DNA from: Solibacteraceae bacterium
Lineage (GTDB): Bacteria > Acidobacteriota > Terriglobia > Bryobacterales > Bryobacteraceae
Assembly: GCA_026984795.1 (NCBI GenBank)
Contig: JALSRK010000052.1
Coordinates: 186,001-250,000, forward strand
Direction: 5' to 3'
Length of the DNA stretch: 64,000 nucleotides
Part shown: positions 18,098-27,401 of the stretch, piece after piece
Position numbering within the stretch: the stretch's first letter is position 1
Layout: each line of letters starts with the position of its first letter
The notes under the pieces: model-generated
Seen by the model: only the letters and a program-made list of their open reading frames with translations
Told to the model about the DNA's origin: nothing
Database searches by the model: none
Made by a program: the position numbers and the translations under genes

Positions 18098-19545
18098 GGA
18101 CGCCCGGACAAAGTTCTGCCGGGCAACCCTCCTTGGTTACGGGGTCTCCGCGGCGGCCGCCGGGGAGGCTTGCGGGCCTCGAGAGTCAGCGCGCGCGGGC
18201 TGTCGAGCCAGCGCATCTGCTCCGGGTCCCGGAACAGGGGGACGTGGATCTGCACCGGCTCGCCGCCGTTGCCTGCGCCGGAATGCGAGCGCGCCGTCTG
18301 GACGGGAAACACTGCGGCCGCCCGCTGCTTCCTCGCCGCGATCCGCCGTTCCATCTCCCGGATAGCCTTGGCGAGATGCGCCGGCTTGCGGATGCCGAAG
18401 ACTTTGCCGTGCTGCGCCTTAGTCAAGCTCTCGATGGGGTCGGGCCAAGGGAAACGCCAAGAGAAATAGTCGAGGTGGAGGTAGAAAAAGAGCGGCTTGC
18501 GCACCCCGGTCCGCTCGATGCGGCGGGCGGGGAACTTATCGCTGTGGCGGGTATTCGGACCGATAAAGACGATGGCGTCCGGGGGATCGGCCGATGCGGC
18601 GGCACGGTTCACCAGCCCGGCAAGGAAGTCGATGCGGCCCTTCGGGTTCGCATACTGATCGATACCGATCGTTCCGAGTTCGAATTCCTCCATGGCTTCG
18701 AGCAGCCGCTGGAAACTCCGAGTGTCGAGCCGGGCGGTCTCGAAGATCGTTTCTTGCTTTTCCAGGCTCACAGCGTAGACGCCGGCCTCCTGGAAAGGCG
18801 TGTTCTCGAGTAACGAAAGCAGCAGGGTGGTCAGGAACGCCTGGTCGAAACGGGTGAGTTGGATGGAACGGGGAAACAGGGGCGCCACGTGCAGGATGAC
18901 GGCGATGCGGTAGGGCCGCTGCCGCCGGCGGGCGGGTTCTTCCCATTCCAAGACGATCGGGGCGACGGCGCCGGAATCGAGCGACCCGTTGACCCGGCGC
19001 CGCCCAGCCTTGAGTTTCAAGGCGAAGGTCCAGTCCTTGCGGCACGTCCGGCCCCGGGGACCCACCATGACCCACTCGACGCGGTAGCGCCCCCCGCCGA
19101 CGAAGAACCCCCCGCTGAAGCGGCCCGAGTGATCGCCGGTCCGCTTGCCGGGCGGCACCCGGAACTCATCCCAAAAGAGGGCCGGTTCCCCGTCCTCGGG
19201 GGTCACCCGGAATGCAACCCGCAGGGGGAAGCCCTCCTCGGGGAACTGCCGGAGGGGGAAGCGGACCCGGTAACCGGTCTGCCAGCGGAATGCGAAGTTC
19301 AGCCACGGATCGACCGGCTCCACCTTGCATCTGAGGCCGCTCCCGGCCGGGACGGCGAGGTATTCTTCAATGCGCCGCCGGAGTTTATCGGCCCCCGGGC
19401 GAGCGGGGTCGATCAGCTCCTGGCCATGAACGGGGAATTGTCCGGCGGCGAGACCCACGACCGCGAACAGGAGCAGGTGCCGCCGAACCCGCGGGACCGG
19501 GGGCAGAACCCGGCGAGCGGTGAACGGCTGTACGTTGAAGATCAC
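18094..19545 (-). CDS. Exported acidobacterial VWFA-like protein
   Basis: Predicted secreted protein of about 483 residues from GTG 19545; the frame opens at 19638 but that would run into moaA. A signal peptide is visible (RRHLLLFAVVGLAAGQFPVHGQ). The first half (to ~210) is beta-rich. The second half contains a Rossmann-like VWFA-type fold: IAVILHV, a helix with FLTTLLLSLLENTPF, IGIDQYAN and AIVFIGPNTRHSDK. A typical MIDAS DxSxS motif is not evident. The C-terminus is very basic and Pro/Arg-rich. Similar proteins are abundant in Acidobacteria and mostly uncharacterised. The gene follows moaA by 20 bases and may be in its operon, though a functional tie to cofactor synthesis is unclear. Confidence 0.7.
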   Translation of the reverse strand: MIFNVQPFTARRVLPPVPRVRRHLLLFAVVGLAAGQFPVHGQELIDPARPGADKLRRRIEEYLAVPAGSGLRCKVEPVDPWLNFAFRWQTGYRVRFPLRQFPEEGFPLRVAFRVTPEDGEPALFWDEFRVPPGKRTGDHSGRFSGGFFVGGGRYRVEWVMVGPRGRTCRKDWTFALKLKAGRRRVNGSLDSGAVAPIVLEWEEPARRRQRPYRIAVILHVAPLFPRSIQLTRFDQAFLTTLLLSLLENTPFQEAGVYAVSLEKQETIFETARLDTRSFQRLLEAMEEFELGTIGIDQYANPKGRIDFLAGLVNRAAASADPPDAIVFIGPNTRHSDKFPARRIERTGVRKPLFFYLHLDYFSWRFPWPDPIESLTKAQHGKVFGIRKPAHLAKAIREMERRIAARKQRAAAVFPVQTARSHSGAGNGGEPVQIHVPLFRDPEQMRWLDSPRALTLEARKPPRRPPRRPRNQGGLPGRTLSGRP

Positions 19546-19565
19546 GGAACGCCCAATCGCGGAAA

Positions 19566-20567
19566 TCAGCCGCCGATGGCGTACATCGGCCGCGGCGGCG
19601 GCACGAACCGCGCCGTATTGATCTCGTGGCCTTCCCACTTCGCCCGGACCGTGGAGCGGATGACGCCGATGATCTCCTCGTCCGAGGCGCCGCTCCTCAG
19701 CAGGCCCTTCACGTCGGTCTCCTCCAGGGCGAACAGACAGTAGCGGAGCTTCCCGTCGGCGGTGAGCCGGATGCGGTTGCAGTTCCGGCAGAAGGGATCG
19801 CTCACCGAGCGGATGAAGCCGACCCGGCCGATGCCGTCAGCGAAGACATATTCGGCGGCGGGCCGCAGCGGATCACCGTCTTCAGCCGGCCGGAGCGGAC
19901 CGATCTCCCTTGAGAGGCGCTCGAGGATCTCCCCGGCGAACAGCACCTTGTCCCGCTGCCAGAGGCCCTGGGCGTCCAGGGGCATGAACTCGATGTAGCG
20001 GATCTCCAGCCCCTTCTCCCGGCCGAAGCGGGCCAGGGGCACGAGGTCCGGCTCGACCAGATCCTTCACCGCCACGACATTGATCTTGATGGGCGAGTAC
20101 CCGAGGCGGCGGCAGGCCTCGACACCGGCCAGCACGCGATCCAGCTCGTCGCGGCGGGTGATCTGCCGGAACCGCTCGCGGTCCAGCGTGTCCAAGTGAA
20201 TGTTGATCCGGCGGAGTCCGGCCTGGTACAGAGGCTCGGCCAGGTCTTCCAGGAGAATCCCGTTGGTGGTCAGCGAGAGGTCCTCGATCTCGTTGATGGC
20301 CGAAAGGATGCGAATGAGTTCCGGAAGCCCCTTGCGGACCAGCGGCTCGCCCCCGGTGACCCGGACCTTCCGGATCCCCAGCCGGACACTGATGCGGACG
20401 AAACGTTCGATCTCTTCGAACGAGAGGATCTCACCGCGGGGTACGAACTCCACCGGGTGCTCGGGCATGCAGTAGAAGCACCGGATGTTACACCGGTCGG
20501 TGACGCTGACGCGCAGATTATCGTGCGAGCGCCCAAACGTGTCGAGGAGCGGTCCGTCCTGGGCCAT
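19566..20567 (-). CDS. moaA: GTP 3',8-cyclase, molybdenum cofactor biosynthesis
   Basis: Radical SAM enzyme converting GTP to (8S)-3',8-cyclo-7,8-dihydro-GTP, the first step of molybdopterin synthesis. 333 residues, the usual family length. The SAM cluster motif CNIRCFYC lies near residue 26, VTGGEPLVRKG is the SAM-binding stretch, and the second cluster is formed by FCRNCNRIRLTADGKLRYC. The protein ends in GG, as MoaA proteins do; that C-terminal GG enters the active site. The stop of nadA is 6 bases upstream of the start, so the genes are co-transcribed. No other moa gene is in the window. Confidence 0.96.
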   Translation of the reverse strand: MAQDGPLLDTFGRSHDNLRVSVTDRCNIRCFYCMPEHPVEFVPRGEILSFEEIERFVRISVRLGIRKVRVTGGEPLVRKGLPELIRILSAINEIEDLSLTTNGILLEDLAEPLYQAGLRRINIHLDTLDRERFRQITRRDELDRVLAGVEACRRLGYSPIKINVVAVKDLVEPDLVPLARFGREKGLEIRYIEFMPLDAQGLWQRDKVLFAGEILERLSREIGPLRPAEDGDPLRPAAEYVFADGIGRVGFIRSVSDPFCRNCNRIRLTADGKLRYCLFALEETDVKGLLRSGASDEEIIGVIRSTVRAKWEGHEINTARFVPPPRPMYAIGG

Positions 20568-20573
20568 GGCCGC

Positions 20574-21512
20574 CTACTTCCTCGTCGTGACGGCCAGCAT
20601 GCGCTCGAGTGGCACGAGCGCCCGCTTCATGATCTCCTCGGGAAGTTCCACTCGCGGCTCGAGCTTTTCCAGGCAATCGCGCAGCTTCTCGAGCGAGTTC
20701 TTCTTCATATATGGGCATTCGCTGCAGTTGCACTGTTCGTTTTGAACGAAGTGGAACTTCTTGTCCGGGGCCAGGCGCTGGAGGGAGAAGTTCACCCCGC
20801 TTTCGGTGACGATGATGAACTCCTTGCCCGGATGCTCCACGCACCAGCGGATGATCGCCGAGGTGGAGCCGATGAAGTCGGCCTGCCGCAGCGTCTCCTG
20901 CGGGCTCTCCGGATGCGCGGCCACGAGGGCGTTCGGGAACCGCTCTTTGGCGGCTGCGAGGCGCCGGGCGGAGAAGGTGGCGTGAACCACGCAGGAACCC
21001 TGCCAGATTTTCAGGTTGTCGCGGCCGGTCTTGTGCTTGACGTAGAGGCCGAGGTTGCGGTCCGGCACGAAGAGGATCGTCTTCTCCGGTGGAATGGAAT
21101 TGACCACGTCCACGGCGTTGCGCGACGTGCAGAGGATGTCGCTCTCGGCCTTCACTTCGGCCGAGGTGTTGATGTAGCTGACGATCACGTGGTCCGGGTG
21201 ACGGCGGCGGTAGGCCCGCAGATGCTCCGCCGGGCAGCAGTCCACCAGGCTGCAGCCGGCCTCCGGGTCGGGTACGACGACGATCCGCTCCGGATTCAGG
21301 ATCTTGGCCGTCTCGGCCATGAACCAGACCCCGCAAAAGGCGATCACTTCGCCTTCGAACTGGCGGGCCTTGCGTGCCAACTCCAGGCTGTCGCCGACGA
21401 CGTCGGCCAACTCCTGGATCTCCGGCTCCTGGTAGTGGTGCGCCAACAAGATCGCATTGCGCCGGCGTTTGAGGTCGAGGATTTCCTCGGTAATGGATTT
21501 CGTGGCCAGCAT
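20574..21512 (-). CDS. nadA: Quinolinate synthase
   Basis: Condenses iminoaspartate with dihydroxyacetone phosphate to quinolinate in NAD biosynthesis, using a [4Fe-4S] cluster. 312 residues. Family motifs: AILLAHHYQEPEIQELAD near the start, CGVWFMAETAKILNP, GCSLVDCCPAEH, and the late ECPYMKKNSLEKL. The three cluster cysteines of NadA match Cys in FCGVWFM, Cys in GSCVVHA and Cys in CPYMKKN. An AAGGGGG sequence upstream of ATG 21512 can serve as ribosome site. First gene of the likely nadA-moaA-VWFA-like operon; both enzymes carry oxygen-sensitive Fe-S clusters. nadB and nadC are not in the window. Confidence 0.95.
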   Translation of the reverse strand: MLATKSITEEILDLKRRRNAILLAHHYQEPEIQELADVVGDSLELARKARQFEGEVIAFCGVWFMAETAKILNPERIVVVPDPEAGCSLVDCCPAEHLRAYRRRHPDHVIVSYINTSAEVKAESDILCTSRNAVDVVNSIPPEKTILFVPDRNLGLYVKHKTGRDNLKIWQGSCVVHATFSARRLAAAKERFPNALVAAHPESPQETLRQADFIGSTSAIIRWCVEHPGKEFIIVTESGVNFSLQRLAPDKKFHFVQNEQCNCSECPYMKKNSLEKLRDCLEKLEPRVELPEEIMKRALVPLERMLAVTTRK

Positions 21513-21635
21513 CGGAGCAAGCCCCCTTTTCTTTGATTCTATCAGGCCATGCAGGGGGCTGACGTCACCGGAACCGGAAGGGCGCCCGCGAGAGCCGCGG
21601 CGGCGCGTGTCAGGCGGACCGGGCGCGGCTCGGGC

Positions 21636-22145
21636 CTAGTCCATCTCCGGCTCGGGGGCGGGCGGCGCCGGGGGCTGGGGCGGAACCCGCGGAGCCGGCG
21701 GCTGTGCACCCCGGGGCCTCCGGTACCGGGGCCTGTTCCACCGGCGCTCTCTCATCCGGTGAACCTTCTTCTGAAGCTCGCGCCACTGGTCGAGGGTGAG
21801 CACCTGGCGCAGTTCGAGGCTCATTTCGGCCAGCGCCCGGGTCATCTCGCCGCGCTGCTTTACCAGCTCGTCGATCACCTGCTCGGCCTGGGCCGGGTCG
21901 ATGGTTTCCATCTCGTAGAGGTCCCGCAGCCGAGCTTCGGCCTTCTCCACCGCCGCCCGCAAATCGATCATGCGGTCCCGGTACTTGCGTTGGACTTCAC
22001 GAACCTTCTCGCGCTGCTGGTCCGACAAGTGGATGTCCCGGGCGATCCGGCTCTCCCACCAGGGGAAGTAGACCCGCGGCATCTGCGCCCTGGCGCCGCC
22101 GCAAACCAGCAGCAGAATCGCAATCGTCATACGCATCTCGCTCAC
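21636..22145 (-). CDS. Spy/CpxP-like periplasmic protein
   Basis: 169 residues with an N-terminal signal peptide (MTIAILLLVCGGARAQ) and a helical body: LSDQQREKVREVQRKY, a long charged helix, and a second LTLDQW repeat near residue 115, matching the LTxxQ pattern of Spy/CpxP chaperone-like proteins. The C-terminal 40 residues are Arg/Pro-rich and probably disordered. Three Met codons (residues 1, 4, 6) could be the start. The start overlaps the anti-sigma gene end by 4 bases, so it is the last gene of a sigma/anti-sigma operon and probably senses or buffers envelope stress. The exact ligand is unknown. Confidence 0.8.
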   Translation of the reverse strand: MSEMRMTIAILLLVCGGARAQMPRVYFPWWESRIARDIHLSDQQREKVREVQRKYRDRMIDLRAAVEKAEARLRDLYEMETIDPAQAEQVIDELVKQRGEMTRALAEMSLELRQVLTLDQWRELQKKVHRMRERRWNRPRYRRPRGAQPPAPRVPPQPPAPPAPEPEMD

Positions 22146-22567
22146 CTCAAATTGTTGTCGAAGAGCCCGTAGATCGGCTCGGCCGCCATCGGTTCAGGGC
22201 TCTCGACCAAGGAATAGATCTCCGTGTACAGGCCGCCGTCGTTAGCCGCCCGCGTAGGCTGCGGCTCGGGGACGGGCCGGGACAACACCAGCGCCAGCAC
22301 CACCACGCCGACGGCGGCCAGGGCGGGGGCGAGCCGCGATGGGAATCCGCTGCGAGAACGGCCCAGCACGCGGTCCCGGATCGCTTCGCGCTGCCGCGCC
22401 AGCAGATCTACCGGCACTTCCGGCCGGCTCTCGAGCAACTCCTTCCGGCGGACCGCCAGCCGGTCCCAACGGGCGCGGCACCCCTCGCACTCAGCCAGGT
22501 GCCCGCTCTGCGGCTCCACGCCGTAGAGCATGCGGATCAGGTCGTCGTCAGTCAAATGCGTTCTCAT
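22142..22567 (-). CDS. Membrane anti-sigma factor with zinc-finger (ZAS-like) motif
   Basis: 141-residue protein. The N-terminus shows HLAECEGC (HxxxCxxC), the zinc-binding signature of ZAS anti-sigma factors, next to helices that would hold the sigma factor. One membrane helix (SRLAPALAAVGVVVLALVL, about residues 76-95) separates this cytoplasmic domain from a short ~45-residue periplasmic tail. It overlaps the upstream sigma gene by 4 bases and the Spy-like gene by 4 bases. This order fits release of the sigma factor upon an envelope signal. Confidence 0.88.
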   Translation of the reverse strand: MRTHLTDDDLIRMLYGVEPQSGHLAECEGCRARWDRLAVRRKELLESRPEVPVDLLARQREAIRDRVLGRSRSGFPSRLAPALAAVGVVVLALVLSRPVPEPQPTRAANDGGLYTEIYSLVESPEPMAAEPIYGLFDNNLR

Positions 22568-23178
22568 GGCTTTCCCCCACTTCCCGCCGGCGAGGGCTTC
22601 TCATGGCGGAAATAGAGATCCCGGAGCAAGACCCGTAGGCGGGCCACCGCCCGGGCCATGTGGGCCTTTACTGTGCCCACTTCGAGCCCGAGGATCTCCG
22701 CGATCTCATCCAGGCGCCGGTCCTCGTAATGTTTCAGCATGAAGACGGCCCGCTGTTTGGGCGAGAGCTGCTCGAGCGCCTCGGCCAGCCGGGCGCCGAT
22801 CTCCCGGGCGAAGACGCGGTCCTCGGCCGAGGGATTCCCCGCCGGCGTCATCACCAGCAGCAGCTCCTCGTCCTGCTGCCGGGGACGCCGCCGCCAGAAC
22901 TTCCAGGAGCGGGACCGCAGCCGGTCCAGGCAAGTGTTCACGGCAATCCGCGTCAGCCACTTGCCCGGATCATCCAGCTCGATCGGCCGCTGGAGCGCCT
23001 TGTACGCCTTCAGGAACGTGTCCTGGGTGGCCGTGTCAGCTTCATCCCGGTCCTGAAGCATGCGGTAGCACAGCAGGAAAATCCGGCGTTGCTCGGAGGC
23101 CATCCAGCGATCGAAATCGGCCGCCGGCAGGCTTCTCTCCACCGGGACCTCGAGCGGGCTCGCCATCACGCCCATCAT
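22564..23178 (-). CDS. ECF-type RNA polymerase sigma factor
   Basis: 204-residue sigma-70 family protein with only regions 2 and 4. Region 2 includes IFLLCYRMLQDRDEADTATQDTF and WLTRIAVNTCLDRLRS (residues ~33-90); region 4 includes LSPKQRAVFMLKHYEDRRLDEIAEILG and VGTVKAHMARAVARLR (about 138-187), the DNA-binding helix-turn-helix for the -35 element. Starts at residues 1, 2 and 5 are all Met; 23178 is the longest. First gene of the operon sigma, anti-sigma, Spy-like, all joined by 4-base overlaps. Such sigma factors usually activate their own promoter; I could not identify it with confidence in the 60-base upstream gap. Confidence 0.92.
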   Translation of the reverse strand: MMGVMASPLEVPVERSLPAADFDRWMASEQRRIFLLCYRMLQDRDEADTATQDTFLKAYKALQRPIELDDPGKWLTRIAVNTCLDRLRSRSWKFWRRRPRQQDEELLLVMTPAGNPSAEDRVFAREIGARLAEALEQLSPKQRAVFMLKHYEDRRLDEIAEILGLEVGTVKAHMARAVARLRVLLRDLYFRHEKPSPAGSGGKP

Positions 23179-23238
23179 GGCACCGTTCTGTAACTGATGA
23201 CGAGGTTCGAGAATCCAGGGATTACAGCGGTCTCCGCC

Positions 23239-25509
23239 TCACTCCGGGTCCCGCGTGAGCACGCGCGTCTCGCCGGGTTTCATGTGCAGCCGGAGGATCT
23301 TGCCGCTGAAGGGCGAGACCAGGCTGCAGACGCCGCCCTTCTCCGCCGTGACCTCGACGCGCACCACGCGCCCGCCCTGGCGTTCGGCCGAAACCAGGAA
23401 CGCCCCCTGGGCGCGCAGGGTCGTAAATGCCACGTCCTCCCAGGAAGCGGGAATCGCCGGGAAGACTTCAATGATACCCGTATGGCTCTGCAGCAGCATT
23501 TCCTGGGTGGCCGCGGCGGCGGCGAAGTTGCCTTCCAGGGTGAACGGCCGGTAGGTGAACTTCGAGTAGCCCTTGCCGGACTGGTCCCCGTTACAGTGAA
23601 AGCTGTTGCGGAGCGTGAAGGCGGTGGAGAAGATCTCGAGCATCCGCTCGGCGGTGGCCCCGTCACGGGCCCGGGCGGCGAGAGCGGCGCGCCAGGAGAA
23701 GCTGTAACCGGTCCAATGAGCGGTGCCGAGGCGGTTCAGGTGGTCGAGGGAGGCCCGGATGATGCGCTGGGCCTCGGCCCCCTGGCTCCAGTCGATCAGC
23801 CCCAGCGGGTGGATCGCCATCAAGTGGGAGAAGTGCCGGTGGGACTCTTCGAGCGGGTACCCGGCGGCCACCAGCAGGCCCTGCTCCGGGTCCACCGCGA
23901 ACTCCGGCAGCTCGGAAAGCACCTCACGCCACCGCCGGGCCTCTTCCATCAGGTCCAGTTCGTCGGCCAGCTCGGCGGCGGCCTGGAAGAGCCACCGGGT
24001 GAGCGCCAGGTCGTAGTTGGTCACCGTGTCGAACCAGGCCTCGGGGCGGTTGTCGTTGATCTCCGGAGAGGAGCTGATAGGGAAGCGCCGGCGGCCGTCC
24101 GGGCCTTTCTCCGAGGTGAAGGCCTCGAGGAAGATGCAGGCGTCCTTCAGATAAGGATAGGCGCGCTCGGCCAGAAACTTGCGGTCGCCGCTGAACTTCC
24201 AATGCAGGTAGAAGTGGTGGGCCAGCCAGGCCGCCGTAGTCGCCGAGTGGGTGTACTGGCGCCAGCCGCCGATCTGGCGTCCCTTGAGGTCCGCCGTCAT
24301 CGGGACATTCAGGCCCGGGAGCCGGAAGAAGCGCTTGGTCCAGTAGAAGCCCTCGTCCCGCGTCTCCCACAGCCAATCGAGAAACGCCAGTTCCTCTTCG
24401 AGATGATTGCCGCTGTAGGCGGGCCAGTAGCTCAGCTCGGTGTTGAGGTCGTGGTGGTAGTCGCCCTTCCACGGCGGCAGCTTCCCGTTGTCCGCCGTCC
24501 AGACGCCCTGCAGGTTGACGGGCGGAGCCCCGCGGCGGCTGGCCGAGCCGAACTTGTACTGGTCCAGGAACCACTGGCGCTCGACGACGGCGTTGGGGAT
24601 GCGGATCGACGAGGCCCGCCAGTAACGGTCCCACCAGGCCGCGTGAGACGCTTGCAGCGCCGGATAGCCTTCCCGCAAAGCCGCCCTCACCCGCCGCCGC
24701 GCCAGCGCCAGGACGTTCGAGCGCTCGAAGCTGGAGGCGATGGACCATACTCCGAACCAGGCGTCCTCTTCCTGCTTCCAGGCCACGTAGACCGCGTACC
24801 GGAAGCCCTCGGCCCCCTCCTGGACATAGGCGCTCCAGTCCGGGCCGGACATCTGCTCCGGAGCCGGGTAGCCGAGCTGACGCAGGTCGCCCGCGCCGAT
24901 GCCTCCGGAAGCGGCCTCCTTCACCTGGCCGGCGAACGGCGGCGCCGCCAGCCGCAGGTGGATCTTTTCCGTGCCCCGGATGCGGATCACGCCCACCGGC
25001 TCCACCGCGTGGACGAACACCTCCGCCGTCACTCCGCCGGCCAGCCGCACCGTGGCCGCCGCGCGCCGCAGATCTAGGCGGGCGGACTCGAACTTCGCAT
25101 CGTCCCCGAAGCTCAGCTCGATCCTTCCCGCCGGGATCTTCGTCGGGGCCGGCCGGTGGTACGGCTCTTCGTAGAGCCGGATCAGGTCCTTCACCCGGCC
25201 CGCCCGGCGCCATTCGAGCATCCGCTGGAAGTTGTAATCATCGGCGTACTCGTCCGAGTAGAACTCCGGCACCTTGCGCAGATCCCACAGGTCGCCCCGG
25301 TCGAGCGAGATCTTCAGCGGCTTGCCGTCGCCCCACACCAGGGCCCCGAGCATCCCGTTGCCGAGCGGCATCGCCTCGTCCCAGACCGTGGCGGGCGTCT
25401 TGTAGAAAAGGCCGTGCTCCGGGGCGGGCAGGTTCACCGGAATGGATTGCGCCGGCAGCAGCGCTGCGGCGGTCAGAGACAGAAGAAGTGCGACAGCGGC
25501 GTTTCGCAT
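23239..25509 (-). CDS. GH95-like glycoside hydrolase (alpha-L-fucosidase/galactosidase family)
   Basis: About 756 residues from ATG 25509 with a signal peptide (VALLLSLTAAALLPAQS). The N-terminal beta domain starts with WDEAMPLGNGMLGALVWGD, a hallmark of GH95. The catalytic (alpha/alpha)6 barrel includes DYHHDLNTELSYWPA, HRHFSHLMAIHPL, GYSFSWRAALAARA and TLEGNFAAAAATQEMLLQSH, matching conserved GH95 blocks. In the NxN pair that assists catalysis in known fucosidases, the first Asn is Asp here (HDLN), so specificity or mechanism may differ. A 30-base-class gap separates it from the upstream sugar-acid dehydratase, suggesting one operon: release of a deoxy or neutral sugar outside, then oxidation and dehydration inside. 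Confidence 0.82.
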   Translation of the reverse strand: MRNAAVALLLSLTAAALLPAQSIPVNLPAPEHGLFYKTPATVWDEAMPLGNGMLGALVWGDGKPLKISLDRGDLWDLRKVPEFYSDEYADDYNFQRMLEWRRAGRVKDLIRLYEEPYHRPAPTKIPAGRIELSFGDDAKFESARLDLRRAAATVRLAGGVTAEVFVHAVEPVGVIRIRGTEKIHLRLAAPPFAGQVKEAASGGIGAGDLRQLGYPAPEQMSGPDWSAYVQEGAEGFRYAVYVAWKQEEDAWFGVWSIASSFERSNVLALARRRVRAALREGYPALQASHAAWWDRYWRASSIRIPNAVVERQWFLDQYKFGSASRRGAPPVNLQGVWTADNGKLPPWKGDYHHDLNTELSYWPAYSGNHLEEELAFLDWLWETRDEGFYWTKRFFRLPGLNVPMTADLKGRQIGGWRQYTHSATTAAWLAHHFYLHWKFSGDRKFLAERAYPYLKDACIFLEAFTSEKGPDGRRRFPISSSPEINDNRPEAWFDTVTNYDLALTRWLFQAAAELADELDLMEEARRWREVLSELPEFAVDPEQGLLVAAGYPLEESHRHFSHLMAIHPLGLIDWSQGAEAQRIIRASLDHLNRLGTAHWTGYSFSWRAALAARARDGATAERMLEIFSTAFTLRNSFHCNGDQSGKGYSKFTYRPFTLEGNFAAAAATQEMLLQSHTGIIEVFPAIPASWEDVAFTTLRAQGAFLVSAERQGGRVVRVEVTAEKGGVCSLVSPFSGKILRLHMKPGETRVLTRDPE

Positions 25510-25557
25510 GTACCTATTCTGCCGCAACGGAGCCGGATTCAGACCGGAGGGTCCCGC

Positions 25558-27273
25558 TTAACCTTCTGCGGCCGCCCCGCCCACCAGGAAGTCGAAGTCG
25601 CAACCCTCGTCGGCCTGGGTGACGTGATCCAGGAAGAGCTTCCCGTAGCCGCGGCTGTAGTGGGGCGGCGGGGGCGTGAAGCGCGACAGGCGGCGCTCGA
25701 TCTCATCGCCGGGGACGAGCAGCTCCAGTTTCCGGTTCGGCACACCGAGCAGGATCTCGTCGCCGGTCTCGACGATGGCCAGCGGCCCGCCGACGGCCGA
25801 CTCCGGCGCCACGTGCAGGACCACCGTCCCGAAGCTGGTGCCGCTCATCCGGGCGTCGGAGATGCGCACCACGTCGGTCACCTCCTGCGCCAGCAGCGCC
25901 TTGGGCATCGGCATGTGGCCCCACTCGGGGAAGCCCGGGGCGCCCTTCGGCCCGCAGTTCTTCATCACCAGGACGGAGTCCTTGGTCACCGGCAGGTCCT
26001 CGCGCTCCACCATCTGCTTCATCTGCTCGTAGTTGTCGAAGACGAAGGCCGGGCCGCGGTGGGTGAGCAGGTGCGGAGAGGCGGCGGTCTGCTTGATCAC
26101 CGCGCCGCGGGGGCAGAGGTTCCCCCGCAGGATGGCCGTTCCGCCCTCCGGATGGAGCGGCTGGCCGAACGGGCGGATGACGTCGCGGTTGTGGCATTCG
26201 GCGGCCTCGACGTTCTCCCGCACCGTGCGCCCGTTCACCGTGAGGCAATCGCCGTGGAGCAGCGGCAGGATCTCGCGCATCAGCGCCGGCACGCCCCCGG
26301 CATGGAAGAAGTCCTCCATCAGGTGCTCGCCGGAGGGTTTGATGTTCGCCAGGTAAGGGGTGCGGCGGGAGATGCGGTCGAACAGCTCCAGCTCCAGCCG
26401 GATGCCCAGGCGGCCGGCCATGGCCACGAGGTGGACGACGGCGTTGGTGGAGCCGCCCAGGGCCATCGAAACGGTGATGGCGTTCTCGAAGGCCTCCCGC
26501 GTCATGATGCGCGAGGGGCGCAGATCTTCGTAAACGAGTTCCACGGCGCGCTTGCCGCTCAGCTCGGCGATGGCCAGCCGCCGGGAATCCGGAGCGGGGA
26601 TGCTGGCGCAGCCGGGAAGCGTCATGCCCAGGGCTTCGGCCAGGCTGGTCATCGTCGAGGCGGTGCCCATCACCATGCAGTGGCCCGCCGAGCGCGCCAC
26701 CGCCCCCTCGATCTCGCACCACTCTTCCTCGGTGATGCGTCCCATGCGGTACTCGTCGTAGAGCTTGCGGCCGTCGGTGCCCGAGCCGAGCTTGCGGTTC
26801 CTCCAGACGGCGTTCAACTGCGGGCCGCCGGGGACGACGATGGCCGGCAAGTCCGCGCTGGCCGCCCCCATCAACTGCGCCGGGGTGGTCTTGTCGCAGC
26901 CGCAGAGCAGCACCACGGCGTCCAGCGGGTTGGCCCGGATCGACTCCTCGACGTCCATCGCCATCAGGTTGCGCAGCAGCATCGAAGTGGGCTTCAGGAA
27001 GGGCTCGCCGAGGGAGATGGTTGGGAACTCGAGCGGCAGCCCGCCCGCCTTCCAGACGCCGCGCTTCACCGCCTCGGCGACCTCGCGCAGGTGCCGGTTG
27101 CAGTGGTTCAGCTCGCTCCAGGAGTTGCAGACGCCGATCACCGGGCGGCGCTCTTCGAAGATGTCGCGGTTGAAGCCCTCAGAGCGCAGGTAGGCGCGCC
27201 GGGCGAAAGCGTAGTATTCGTTCTCATAGAACCACGCGTCCGAGCGCAGTTTCCGTTTCTCGTCCTTGGCCAT
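25558..27273 (-). CDS. IlvD/Edd-family sugar-acid dehydratase
   Basis: 571-residue Fe-S dehydratase. Motifs: [20 protein letters not shown] at the N-terminus, [58 protein letters not shown] and SDARMSG near the C-terminus. The three Cys residues for a [2Fe-2S] or [4Fe-4S] cluster are visible (in [13 protein letters not shown] and [11 protein letters not shown]). The N-terminal 'RS..W' stretch is typical of pentonate/aldonate dehydratases (L-arabinonate, D-xylonate, L-fuconate type) rather than of IlvD for branched amino acids. With the GH95-like enzyme next door, a role in fucose, arabinose or galactose catabolism through an oxidative non-phosphorylated route is plausible, but the substrate is inferred. 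Confidence 0.85.
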   Translation of the reverse strand: MAKDEKRKLRSDAWFYENEYYAFARRAYLRSEGFNRDIFEERRPVIGVCNSWSELNHCNRHLREVAEAVKRGVWKAGGLPLEFPTISLGEPFLKPTSMLLRNLMAMDVEESIRANPLDAVVLLCGCDKTTPAQLMGAASADLPAIVVPGGPQLNAVWRNRKLGSGTDGRKLYDEYRMGRITEEEWCEIEGAVARSAGHCMVMGTASTMTSLAEALGMTLPGCASIPAPDSRRLAIAELSGKRAVELVYEDLRPSRIMTREAFENAITVSMALGGSTNAVVHLVAMAGRLGIRLELELFDRISRRTPYLANIKPSGEHLMEDFFHAGGVPALMREILPLLHGDCLTVNGRTVRENVEAAECHNRDVIRPFGQPLHPEGGTAILRGNLCPRGAVIKQTAASPHLLTHRGPAFVFDNYEQMKQMVEREDLPVTKDSVLVMKNCGPKGAPGFPEWGHMPMPKALLAQEVTDVVRISDARMSGTSFGTVVLHVAPESAVGGPLAIVETGDEILLGVPNRKLELLVPGDEIERRLSRFTPPPPHYSRGYGKLFLDHVTQADEGCDFDFLVGGAAAEG

Positions 27274-27354
27274 GAGGTTCCATTAAAGCGAATCGGGCCG
27301 ACGCCTCGCCTGGATCGGGCGCCGAAGCGCCGCGTGGCGCCAATGGACGGAAGA

Positions 27355-27389
27355 GGCCCGCGGCCGAACAATGCGCGCAGCCGCGGGCC
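27355..27389 (-). terminator. Terminator-like hairpin after TonB-dependent receptor
   Basis: GGCCCGCGGC (27355-27364) pairs perfectly with GCCGCGGGCC (27380-27389), a 10-bp G+C stem with a 15-base loop, 13 bases beyond the receptor stop on the minus strand. The bases that follow on the transcript (TCTTCCG) are only weakly U-rich. It probably ends receptor transcription before the dehydratase gene. Confidence 0.55.
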
Positions 27390-27401
27390 GTGGATGGATG
27401 C

